Shown here: piece after piece, positions 9,137-15,968 of the stretch | Position numbering within the stretch: the stretch's first letter is position 1 | Layout: each line of letters starts with the position of its first letter | Origin: CAVQEK01 sp964596645 | GTDB taxonomy: Bacteria > Bacteroidota > Bacteroidia > Cytophagales > Cyclobacteriaceae | Reading direction: 5' to 3' | Assembly (NCBI GenBank): GCA_964596645.1 | Contig: CAZQVB010000015.1 | Span: 1 to 64,000 of the forward strand | Length of the DNA: 64,000 nt | Translations under genes and position numbers: made by a program | Notes under the pieces: model-generated | What the model was told of the DNA's origin: nothing | The model's database searches: none | Seen by the model: the letters and a program-made list of their open reading frames with translations, nothing else

Positions 9137-10554
9137 CAGGAGTTGGGTTTAGTGGCCTGCGTACCGGCTTGGCGCTTTTTACGCATTTCCTCATATTTTT
9201 CATATTGTTCTTCGGTCACTTCGCGGGTGCTGCCATCGGGCAGTGTGATGGTGCGCATTTTTTCCTGCTCCTGTTCCTCCTCTTTTTTCATGCGTGTGCC
9301 GTTGAGTTCTGGCAGCAGGGCAATCTCTTTTTCGTTGGCCGAGCGCGGTATAGATAAATATACGCGGTCGTTTTGCTCCAGACCTTTGAGTATGATGGCC
9401 TCGTTGGCATTGGTAGCACCTACCTGTACTTCTTGTTTCTCTATGTTCAGCCCAGCCTTTTTGTACACATAGGTGATGGAATCAGCCTGAGAGTGGAGGC
9501 ATTCCAGGGGTATGTGCAGGGCGCTGTCGTACACTTGTACTATTATGCGGTTGCTGGTGGTCATGCCGGGCTTCAGCAGCGGGTCCGATTGCTGTACTTC
9601 TATGTTGGTTTCAAACACCTTGGAGTCGGAGTTGGGCCGCTGCTCGCCTACATTGGCTACGCGCGTCACACTGCCTTTCAGCAGTTTGTCGGGGAATGCG
9701 TCCAGGCCGATATCTACCGGTTGGTCTGATTTGATGCGCCGTACATCCACCTCGTTCACGTAGGTTTTGGAGAGCATGGTAGAGAGATCGGGCAGCGTAG
9801 CCACCACAGGGCTCCATGTGCTGATTTGCGAACCTTGCTTTACCTGCTTTCCATCCCAGCCTTTGGTGTATATCACCATGCCGTCTTCAGGGGCTTTTAT
9901 AATGAAAGATTTTTCCAGATCGATGATGGCATCGTACTCGCGCTGCTCTTTGCGCAGCTTCGAGGCGATGATCTGCATCTTGGTTTTGTTTTGCTTCAGC
10001 TTTATTTGATAGTTTTCTACGGCCTGGTCGTAGGCGCGCTTTGCCTTGTCCATATCTATCTCGGCCTGCTTTATGGTAGCCGGTGGTTCATATCTCGACT
10101 GCTCCAGCTTCAGCTTCATTTCTTCCACCGCATAGGCCAGGTTGATGAGCTCATCGCGTGCCTGCCGCATTTGCAGTGTGGTGTCGAGCTGGGTCTGTAT
10201 ATATTCGCTGTTTTTTTGCTCCAGCTCTATTTCTTTATCCTGGCGGCGCGTCTGAAATTCCGACTTATCGAGCGTGGCAATCCAGTCACCCTTCTTCACT
10301 TCTTTGCCTTCTTCTACTATGCTCTGAATGGTGACGTTGTAAATGCGGAAGTCGCGCAGAGAAGTTGGCCCCAGTATCTCTACCGAATTTTTTGCCTGCA
10401 GCTCACCTGAAGTGACCACATCGATAATAAATGGCCCACTGGTGACGGGCACAGTCACTTCATTGGCATCGGTGGTGTCGGTGCCACCAAAAAATAGAAA
10501 ACCCGATACAATCAGGGCGACCAGCGCGATGGTGATGATGATCTTTTTTTTCAT
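9136..10554 (-). CDS. HlyD/MacA-type periplasmic membrane fusion protein
   Basis: A 472-residue adaptor with an N-terminal membrane anchor (residues 4-23, IIITIALVALIVSGFLFFGG), a lipoyl/barrel-sandwich half (VTSGELQAKNSVEILGP), a long coiled coil (about 100-215, many Glu/Lys/Gln), the second lipoyl half (IKAPEDGMVIYTKGWDGKQVKQGSQI) and a beta-barrel. The C-terminus is a charged, low-complexity tail rich in Glu/Lys/Arg. It bridges the inner-membrane permease encoded immediately downstream and the TolC-like channel. The 340 bases upstream hold no gene, so this is the first gene of the operon. Confidence 0.9.
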   Translation of the reverse strand: MKKKIIITIALVALIVSGFLFFGGTDTTDANEVTVPVTSGPFIIDVVTSGELQAKNSVEILGPTSLRDFRIYNVTIQSIVEEGKEVKKGDWIATLDKSEFQTRRQDKEIELEQKNSEYIQTQLDTTLQMRQARDELINLAYAVEEMKLKLEQSRYEPPATIKQAEIDMDKAKRAYDQAVENYQIKLKQNKTKMQIIASKLRKEQREYDAIIDLEKSFIIKAPEDGMVIYTKGWDGKQVKQGSQISTWSPVVATLPDLSTMLSKTYVNEVDVRRIKSDQPVDIGLDAFPDKLLKGSVTRVANVGEQRPNSDSKVFETNIEVQQSDPLLKPGMTTSNRIIVQVYDSALHIPLECLHSQADSITYVYKKAGLNIEKQEVQVGATNANEAIILKGLEQNDRVYLSIPRSANEKEIALLPELNGTRMKKEEEQEQEKMRTITLPDGSTREVTEEQYEKYEEMRKKRQAGTQATKPNS

Positions 10555-10895
10555 GGGGCTAAGTGTTCTGATGAATGATTGTTCTTGGAAAGAACGTCAT
10601 TCCGAACCATTTTACATCGCCTGCAAACATTTAATATGACTGTTATCGGGCATGTCGTAAGCCATTATGGTTCTTCCCTACAAGGTGCTATATATTCAGT
10701 AACTCCACAAAAGGCATTGGACGAGCGCATTATTTAGCCTATTCAAGCGATCATTTACCCGATCAATGAAAGGCTGTGCTTAGGGGGCATGCGGCGCACC
10801 TGATCGGGAAAAATACCTAATTTGGCAACGAAAAAGACGATGGGCACTGCAGGTGGTGGTACATCAGCGTGATGACATGATTGGCCTGTAGTAAA
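10555..10895. other. Intergenic region between the export operon and the methyltransferase
   Basis: About 340 bases separate two divergent transcription units. I see no gene, terminator-like hairpin or exact Bacteroidota -7 element in it. The segment AACGTCATTCCGAACC near 10592 resembles the edges of short dispersed repeats elsewhere in the window but is too short to call. Confidence 0.5.
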
Positions 10896-10908
10896 AATGA
10901 TAATCATT
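10896..10908. promoter_or_regulatory. Fur-box-like perfect palindrome AATGATAATCATT
   Basis: A perfect 13-base palindrome (AATGAT-A-ATCATT) that equals the core of the classical Fur box lies 7 bases upstream of the preferred methyltransferase start at 10915. It would sit between promoter and start codon, where binding could repress transcription. The palindrome is seen directly; binding by Fur is inferred, and Fur sites in this phylum are poorly known. Confidence 0.35.
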
Positions 10909-10914
10909 AAAGGC

Positions 10915-11700
10915 ATGAAAAGATTGATCAGTTTGCTGATACGAAAGGTGCCCCGGCGATACTTGCAGGTGGTGGGCAGCGCCGCACTTCAGGCCATAGC
11001 ACCGCTCTACTACGGAAGCCGGTACGAGTGCCCCATAGAAGGGCGGACGTATCGCAGGTTTTTGCCATATGGCAGACTGCAGCCCCGGGATAATGCCCTG
11101 TGCCCGGGCAGCCTTTCTCTGGAGCGGCATCGGCTCATGTGGCTGTACCTGAAGGAAAAAACCGATTTTTTTTCTGCCCACATCCGTCTGTTGCACATCG
11201 CGCCGGAACATTGTTTCATGGGGCGATTCAGAAAAATGCCCAATATCACCTACACCACCGCCGACCTGGAATCGCCGCTGGCCGATGTGAAGATGGATGT
11301 ACATCAAATACCCTTTGCCGACCATACCTTCGACGTGGCCATATGCAACCATGTGATGGAGCATGTGGACAACGACATACGCGGCATCAGCGAAATATGC
11401 CGGGTGCTAAAACCTGGAGGTTGGGCACTGATACAATCGCCTGTGTATACCGACCTGGCAGAGACCATTGAAGACCCGGCCGTGCGCACACCGGCAGAGC
11501 GAGAGCGCGTGTATGGCCAATCGGACCATCAGCGCAAATACGGCCGCGACTACGGTGAGCGGTTGCGCAGGGGGGGCTTTGAGGTGGTGGAAGATGACTA
11601 TGTGAAAACGCTCAGTGCCGCAGAGGTGGAGCGATTTGCGCTACCCGCCGATGAAATTATATATTTTTGTAAGAAACCCGGCACCCCCTTACCCTCATGA
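10915..11700 (+). CDS. Class I SAM-dependent methyltransferase
   Basis: A 261-residue protein with a Methyltransf_11-type core: LLHIAPEHCFMGRF replaces the usual glycine-rich motif I, followed by YTTADLESPLADVKMDVHQIPFADHTFDVAICNHVMEHVDND (motifs II-IV) and ISEICRVLKPGGWALIQSP (post-I/motif V). The His-rich acceptor region and weak motif I are common in a Bacteroidota subgroup of unknown substrate. The start at 10915 (MKRLISLLIRKVPRRY) is preferred to an in-frame start six codons upstream that lies inside the Fur-like palindrome. The stop overlaps the start of the VOC gene (ATGA), so both are probably one operon. The substrate cannot be told from the sequence. Confidence 0.85.
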   Translation: MKRLISLLIRKVPRRYLQVVGSAALQAIAPLYYGSRYECPIEGRTYRRFLPYGRLQPRDNALCPGSLSLERHRLMWLYLKEKTDFFSAHIRLLHIAPEHCFMGRFRKMPNITYTTADLESPLADVKMDVHQIPFADHTFDVAICNHVMEHVDNDIRGISEICRVLKPGGWALIQSPVYTDLAETIEDPAVRTPAERERVYGQSDHQRKYGRDYGERLRRGGFEVVEDDYVKTLSAAEVERFALPADEIIYFCKKPGTPLPS

Positions 11701-12134
11701 GCACCGACATACAAACCTCCCTTGGTCGCGCCATTGTATTGGTAGATGACTACGACAAAGCCTACGATTTTTATGAAAGGGTCTTTTTTTGCCGCAAGAT
11801 CTTTGACCAGACCACCCCTGCCGGCAAGCGCTATTTGCATGTGGGCTTCACCAACGACAACGGCATTGGCATCTGGTTTTTAAAGGCGGAAGACGAAGAA
11901 CAGCGGGCGCGGATCGGCATGCAGACAGGCACCCAGCCCACATTTGTGATATACACGCAAGACGTGGAAAAGCTGTACAGGCATGTGATGCGAGAAAAGG
12001 TGAAAATAGTAGAAACACTGCAGATCACTGAGCAGGCAAAATTTTTTCATTGCCTCGACCTGTATGGCAATCAACTCACCGTGGTAGAGCTGCCGAAAGA
12101 TATTGCCTGGCAAGGCAATCCTTTTCGGTATTAG
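11697..12134 (+). CDS. VOC (glyoxalase/bleomycin resistance) superfamily protein
   Basis: A 145-residue vicinal-oxygen-chelate protein: two beta-alpha-beta-beta-beta modules are recognisable, the first from LGRAIVLVDDYDKAYDFYERVF and the second from PTFVIYTQDVEKLYRHVMREKVKIVETLQ to FFHCLDLYGNQLTVVELP. The terminal DxxGNxxxVVE block is the family's usual metal-site strand (Glu near residue 133). It is translationally coupled to the methyltransferase (4-base overlap). VOC proteins of this size include lyases, dioxygenase-like enzymes and small-molecule binders, and I cannot choose between them. Confidence 0.85.
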   Translation: MSTDIQTSLGRAIVLVDDYDKAYDFYERVFFCRKIFDQTTPAGKRYLHVGFTNDNGIGIWFLKAEDEEQRARIGMQTGTQPTFVIYTQDVEKLYRHVMREKVKIVETLQITEQAKFFHCLDLYGNQLTVVELPKDIAWQGNPFRY

Positions 12135-12505
12135 CATTTGGGGCGGTCACAAACAGGGGCATAAACATTAATTCCGTATCGGCCTTTTCTCCGCCTGTTA
12201 AGTGATAAATCACGAGCAGTGATATAGCTATTAATATGCTTTTGAAGATGCAGATCATCCGTGGCTGTTCATTTCTTTTCCAATTGATAAAAAGAAACGA
12301 ATCAAAGAATAATTTTGTCAAAACAAAGCTGCAACGCTCGCAAGTTACCGGACATAGAAATGGCCGCATGCCCGCTGTTTTGACTGGCCGGTGCGCAATA
12401 TCCGCGGCGGCCTTTGTCAATAGCCAACAGATCCTGAAACAAGTTCAGGATGACCCGCTGAGAGAAGGGCCTCCCCTTCCGTCAATATTAGAGAGACGAA
12501 GCAGT
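12135..12505. other. Gene-free stretch with a palindromic repeat
   Basis: No convincing gene. The only notable element is one copy of the short palindromic repeat at 12429-12453, followed by GACCCGCTGAGAGAAGG, which is similar to the segment after position 14460. Confidence 0.5.
12429..12453. repeat. Short palindromic dispersed repeat, copy 1
   Basis: Contains ATCCTGAA-ACAAG-TTCAGGAT, a perfect 8-base stem with a 5-base loop. Related copies lie at 14257-14281 (opposite orientation) and 14297-14321 (two changes), all outside genes. It behaves like a REP-type intergenic element. Confidence 0.7.
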
Positions 12506-12667
12506 TTAATATTCCATGGCCCGGGGGCAATCCACCAGTTCGGCCACCTTTACGCCAGATATGGCATCGGGCTCGTTCATCCAGCCTTTGCCCGATGAGA
12601 GAAAGCGATTCTGAACCCGACTATAATGTAAAGTCAAAGAACGTGGTAGACTGCTATATGTACTTAT
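12506..12667 (-). pseudogene. Probable C-terminal remnant of a degraded gene
   Basis: The minus strand from about 12613 down to a TAA at 12506-12508 encodes a gene-like tail, QNRFLSSGKGWMNEPDAISG followed by VKVAELVDCPRAMEY. Its codons (GGC, GCC, CTG, GTG, ATA for Ile) match the usage of the genuine genes here. The frame is closed upstream by a TGA near 12668 and has no usable start, so only the last 35 or so residues seem to survive. I do not recognise the parent family. It could also be chance, but the codon bias argues against that. Confidence 0.4.
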
Positions 12668-12820
12668 TCAATTGATGCCATTGCCCTTCAGCCGCACAAG
12701 TGGAAAACACTGGCGCGAGTAGGTGCTGAAATACCATCTACTATAACTCCCAGGTCATTTGATCATCTTAAATTTATGAACAATAAAACCCCATTCTTAT
12801 ATAGCATTTGATAGATGTAT

Positions 12821-13666
12821 TTATTCAAGCTTAAATGTTACTGGCAGTATAAATCGAGTCTTGACAGGTTTTCCATCTTTAAATGCTGGATTCCAATTTT
12901 TGAATTTACTCAACTTATTTATCGTCTTCTTTTCAAATTGGGTTGTTTTTGGAGTTAAAGCAACGAAATCCGTAAGACGTCCGTTCTTATCAACTGTAAA
13001 TTGAATGTGAATTTGACTTTCTTGTCCAGCTAATCTCTTCAAATAAGGATATTTCAATGTGCTAATGATGTCATTGAAAAAAGCGTTGAACCCTCCAGTA
13101 GGTTCAGCCCCTCTGTCATACATACCATAGATAGTATCCTTTCTAACACTCCTTATTACGAAAGCATCTACTATTAGGGAATCTATATATATTGTTGTCG
13201 ACTTCTCATCTTTAGAACTACTTAATGATTCATGACGACCGGTTCCTTTATTTAAGTAATTTGCTGTTGTTTTATCAGAAATCTGATAGTATTTAAGTCG
13301 ATCTGCATCATAAATGAATTTCTTTGTTGTTCCGTCAGATTCATATGTCGTGAAGTGTCCTTTGACCGTATTGAAATATGGCTTTTTATTCAGTTCAAAT
13401 AAGCTGTTCCGAACATACAATACAAAATTATCTACCTTTAAGATATCCTGTAATGCGTAAACCTCAGCATATAGTATCAGAGAGTCTGACTTATAGTCTT
13501 GGACGACTACTTTTTGGAGGTCAGTAGTTTCATAAGCTCTACGGTATTCAGTTTCGAATTCAGATACTCTCTGAAAATACTTATCAAAGTATTTCTCAGC
13601 TGATTGACCCATGGAGAAGTTTGCGAAGGTTACTGATAGCACCAAAAATATTAGGAGTCTCTTCAT
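12821..13666 (-). CDS. TonB C-terminal-domain protein, A+T-rich
   Basis: A 281-residue protein with a signal peptide ending FANFSMGQ, a central region without recognisable family, and a TonB_C-type domain at about residues 195-281 (PYLKRLAGQESQIHIQFTVDKNGR ... ALTPKTTQFEKKTINKLSKFKNWNPAFKDGKPVKTRFILPVTFKL). Because it has a cleavable signal and no obvious membrane anchor, it is more likely a periplasmic or surface TonB-fold protein than an energy transducer. The DNA is visibly more A+T-rich than neighbours and uses AAA, ATA, TTA and GAA codons freely. It is isolated, with gene-poor repeat-rich DNA on both sides. Together these suggest acquisition by transfer. Confidence 0.75.
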   Translation of the reverse strand: MKRLLIFLVLSVTFANFSMGQSAEKYFDKYFQRVSEFETEYRRAYETTDLQKVVVQDYKSDSLILYAEVYALQDILKVDNFVLYVRNSLFELNKKPYFNTVKGHFTTYESDGTTKKFIYDADRLKYYQISDKTTANYLNKGTGRHESLSSSKDEKSTTIYIDSLIVDAFVIRSVRKDTIYGMYDRGAEPTGGFNAFFNDIISTLKYPYLKRLAGQESQIHIQFTVDKNGRLTDFVALTPKTTQFEKKTINKLSKFKNWNPAFKDGKPVKTRFILPVTFKLE

Positions 13667-13798
13667 TTATATTTACATCTAATTTTATGTGTATGCTCAG
13701 TAGGGTGATGGAAGTGAGTCCCTGTCACCCGTTGCAAAATAGCTAAAACCACAAAAAGAACCTAAACCACAAACCCTATTAAGCATGCACAATGTGTG

Positions 13799-13832
13799 TG
13801 CCCATCATGGGCATCTGATATCTAAGATATCA
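13799..13832. repeat. Two adjacent perfect palindromes
   Basis: TGCCCAT-C-ATGGGCA at 13799-13813 is followed after two bases by TGATATCT-A-AGATATCA at 13816-13832. Both are perfect. They lie upstream of the A+T-rich TonB-like gene on its promoter side and just before the intron-like segment. They could be operators, recombination sites or hairpins. Confidence 0.5.
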
Positions 13833-13873
13833 AATTATTCCAGAGGGTGACTCGCCTGAATTGATATATGATC

Positions 13874-14080
13874 GTGCGGGAAGTCCCTTGCAGGCGAGTT
13901 GGTGAAGTCTGTTAGTAAGTCGCAAGCTTGTTTCCCGTGAGGCAGGAAGTGAAGGAAGCGAGACTACAAAATCCGGTACTGACCAACAGAAACGGCATAC
14001 AGAGGCCAAAAAGAGGGTAAGCAAGCATATCTTTGCAAAGCCCGCAACCAACAATCTCTTTATGGTAGATACCGCAGGAA
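13874..14080 (+). mobile_element. Probable group II intron fragment (5' part of domain I)
   Basis: The segment starts with GTGCGGG, matching the GUGYG 5' end of group II introns. It continues with blocks I know from bacterial group II intron domain I: GGTGAAGTCTGTTAGTAAG, CGCAAGC, GTGAAGGAAGCGAGACTAC, AAAATCCGGTACTGACCAAC and AGAAACGGCATACAGAGGC, in that order. No reverse-transcriptase ORF and no domain V-like hairpin follow; instead the 76-bp hairpin repeat begins at 14101. The intron is therefore a truncated, immobile remnant. A 9-base complement (ACTCGCCTG at 13850-13858, CAGGCGAGT at 13891-13899) spans the proposed 5' boundary, so the exact boundary is uncertain. Recognition is from memory of intron consensus; a covariance-model search would decide. 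Confidence 0.55.
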
Positions 14081-14100
14081 TCGGATGAAGGAATATGTCG

Positions 14101-14176
14101 TGTCCGGAGAAACCTTCGAAACACCTTTGGCTGTTTAGCGTGGCCTTGTGCGGGTGTTTCGTCAGTTTCGGAGTGA
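14101..14176. repeat. 76-bp hairpin-forming dispersed repeat, copy 2
   Basis: Identical to 25-100 except for one base. This copy sits immediately after the intron-like segment and before short degenerate repeats of the type TAGACTGGTGGATTCG (14182-14220 and 14335-14365). Confidence 0.75.
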
Positions 14177-14256
14177 GATTGGTAGACTGGTGGATTCGTA
14201 GACTGGTAGACTCGTAGATTAGCTGAAAGCTCAAGGCTCAAAGCTAAAAGTCGAAG

Positions 14257-14281
14257 TCATCCTGAACTTGTTTCAGGATCT
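14257..14281. repeat. Short palindromic dispersed repeat, copy 2
   Basis: TCATCCTGAA-CTTGT-TTCAGGATCT, the reverse orientation of the copy at 12429-12453; the 8-base stem is perfect. Confidence 0.7.
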
Positions 14282-14296
14282 GCCAAACAAGTAAAC

Positions 14297-14321
14297 AGAT
14301 TCTGAAACAAGTTCAGCATGA
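14297..14321. repeat. Short palindromic dispersed repeat, copy 3
   Basis: AGATTCTGAA-ACAAG-TTCAGCATGA, with two changes from the other copies. It lies 15 bases after copy 2 in opposite orientation, so the pair itself forms a larger inverted repeat. Confidence 0.65.
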
Positions 14322-14536
14322 CCAGAAGAAGAATTGGTAGACTGGTGGGATGGAAGACTGGTATCCGGTGGAATAGCTCAAAGCTCAAAGATTGACCATG
14401 CCTAAATAAGGTTGGAGATATGCTGAAACTGACACATATTCAGGGTATACCGCCTCAGCATGACCCGGTGAGAAAGAGCGGACGAATAGAAATTTTTATG
14501 AACCTGACAAGCCTCCCACACCGTCTAAGTCTCGTC

Positions 14537-14574
14537 AAAAAAAAAGGTGCCGACAAATAGCCAACACCTTTTTT
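14537..14574. terminator. Bidirectional terminator after the GH88 gene
   Basis: AAAAAGGTG and CACCTTTTT arms enclose about 17 bases, with A- and T-runs on both flanks. The hairpin lies 17 bases downstream of the minus-strand GH88 stop. Confidence 0.7.
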
Positions 14575-14590
14575 GTGAAAACTTATAATT

Positions 14591-15784
14591 CTATTGTTCG
14601 TGTTCCTGGTAGCGGAGCAGGGCTTCCAGAAAGTAATAGTCGGCATAAACAAGCGGTACATCTATCTCAGATCCTTTGGGCTTGTGGCCTACGCTGTGTT
14701 CGAGAATGAAATTGGCATTTTTTGCATTGTCGGCCCTGTACTTTTCAGAGCCCAGGCTACGCAGTATGCCTTCAGCAGCCGCATAGTAGTTATCTCCATT
14801 CTCCACATAGTCGCTCAGTTCGAAAAGCGCCGAACTGATGATGGCCGCCGCCGACACATCGCGTTGAGTGTTGGGTATGTCGGGCGCGTTGAAATCCCAG
14901 TAGGGTACTTTGTCGTCGGGCAGGTTATCGTGGTTCAGTATAAAATCGGCGATGTTTACGGCCGCATCCAGGTATTTAGGATCTTTGGTTTCGCGGTAGG
15001 TCATGGTGTAGCCGTAGAGGCCCCAGGCTTGTCCGCGTGCCCATGCTGTTTCGTCACCGTGGCCCTGGTGTGTGCCTTTGCCCAATACTTCGCCGGTGAG
15101 TGTGTCATAGTCTATCACATGGTAGCTGCTCCAGTCGTCCCTGAACTGGTGTTTCAGCGTGTTGTCGGCGTGGGTAACGGCCACGTTGTAGTATACAGAG
15201 TCGCCGGTGGCTTTGGTGGCCCAGAACAAAAATTCAAGGTTCATCATATTATCAATGATCACCGGGTATTGCCAGTCGCCGTGGTCCCATGATCGTATGA
15301 GGCCAACTTCGTCTTTAAACCTGGATATGAGCGAATTGGCACCTTCTATCATTATATTTTTATAAGTGTCGTTGCCGGTAAGCCGGTAGCCATTGCCGAA
15401 GCTGCAGTACAGCATAAAGCCCAGGTCGTGCGTGCGCGTGTTGGTTTGTTCGGCCTCCAGCGGCATAGTCCAGGTATGGGCCAATTGTTTCCACTCATCG
15501 GTGCCGAAGTAGTCGTACATGTACCAGATGTTGCCGGCAAAGAAGCCGCTGGTCCACGATCGGGTGGGGTTGGTCACCAGATTGCCCTGTTCATCGGCCG
15601 ATCGTGGGGTCATGGCAGGGTCGGGGGTTTCTGCCACCATAGCTTTAATTTTTGTGGCGGAGAATTCCATATTCTCTTCTACAAATTCGGCGGCAGACTT
15701 AGGGGCTTCTTCTTTGGCGGGTTCACATGCGGCCACAAAAAAGGCCGCTGCTATTGCCATGCTCATTTTGAGGGTTGAATTCAT
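14591..15784 (-). CDS. GH88 family unsaturated glucuronyl/galacturonyl hydrolase, lipoprotein
   Basis: A 397-residue lipoprotein (signal ends FFVAAC, Cys20 as lipidation site) whose mature part is an (alpha/alpha)6-barrel hydrolase of the GH88 type: NLEFLFWATKATGD, THQGHGDETAWARGQAWGLYGYTMTYRETKD and YWDFNAPDIPNTQRDVSAAAIISSALFEL are family blocks. Such enzymes hydrate the 4,5-unsaturated uronate left at the non-reducing end by polysaccharide lyases, releasing a keto-uronate. The gene stands alone, with a terminator on its 3' side. The pectate lyase at 61.5 kb makes products of this kind, so the two may act on the same material, but they are 47 kb apart and the preferred substrate (glycosaminoglycan, ulvan or pectin-derived) is not shown by the sequence. 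Confidence 0.88.
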   Translation of the reverse strand: MNSTLKMSMAIAAAFFVAACEPAKEEAPKSAAEFVEENMEFSATKIKAMVAETPDPAMTPRSADEQGNLVTNPTRSWTSGFFAGNIWYMYDYFGTDEWKQLAHTWTMPLEAEQTNTRTHDLGFMLYCSFGNGYRLTGNDTYKNIMIEGANSLISRFKDEVGLIRSWDHGDWQYPVIIDNMMNLEFLFWATKATGDSVYYNVAVTHADNTLKHQFRDDWSSYHVIDYDTLTGEVLGKGTHQGHGDETAWARGQAWGLYGYTMTYRETKDPKYLDAAVNIADFILNHDNLPDDKVPYWDFNAPDIPNTQRDVSAAAIISSALFELSDYVENGDNYYAAAEGILRSLGSEKYRADNAKNANFILEHSVGHKPKGSEIDVPLVYADYYFLEALLRYQEHEQ

Positions 15785-15968
15785 GAATTAAAAAGTTTTT
15801 AGGTAAAAATTTTTCAAGGCTAAAATTACGTATTGGTGACTTATCCGCATCATTCTCTAGCGCCCTCGACTGCTTCATGTGGTAAAAATGCCAAAATAAA
15901 CCTTAAAAATGCCCGATGTGTCACGACCCACAATGCTCTTGCGGCAAGTGTCATTTATGCGCACAGAC

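Larger units (their letters stand above)
14182..14392. repeat. Degenerate short-repeat patch
   Basis: Variants of TAGACTGGT(G/A)GA occur at 14183-14220 and 14337-14365, and variants of AGCTCAAAGCTCAAAG at 14223-14250 and 14376-14390. Between them lie two copies of the CTGAA-N5-TTCAG palindrome. No coding frame of gene-like composition crosses the patch. Confidence 0.6.

Noticed and set aside
12076..12420. 114-codon minus-strand frame with a hydrophobic stretch
   Set aside because: It overlaps the 3' end of the VOC gene, and the remaining part has no gene-like codon bias. A very short membrane peptide from the internal Met cannot be excluded.
13830..14241. Two overlapping minus-strand open frames
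   Set aside because: They read the intron-like segment and the 76-bp repeat backwards; the non-coding explanation is better.
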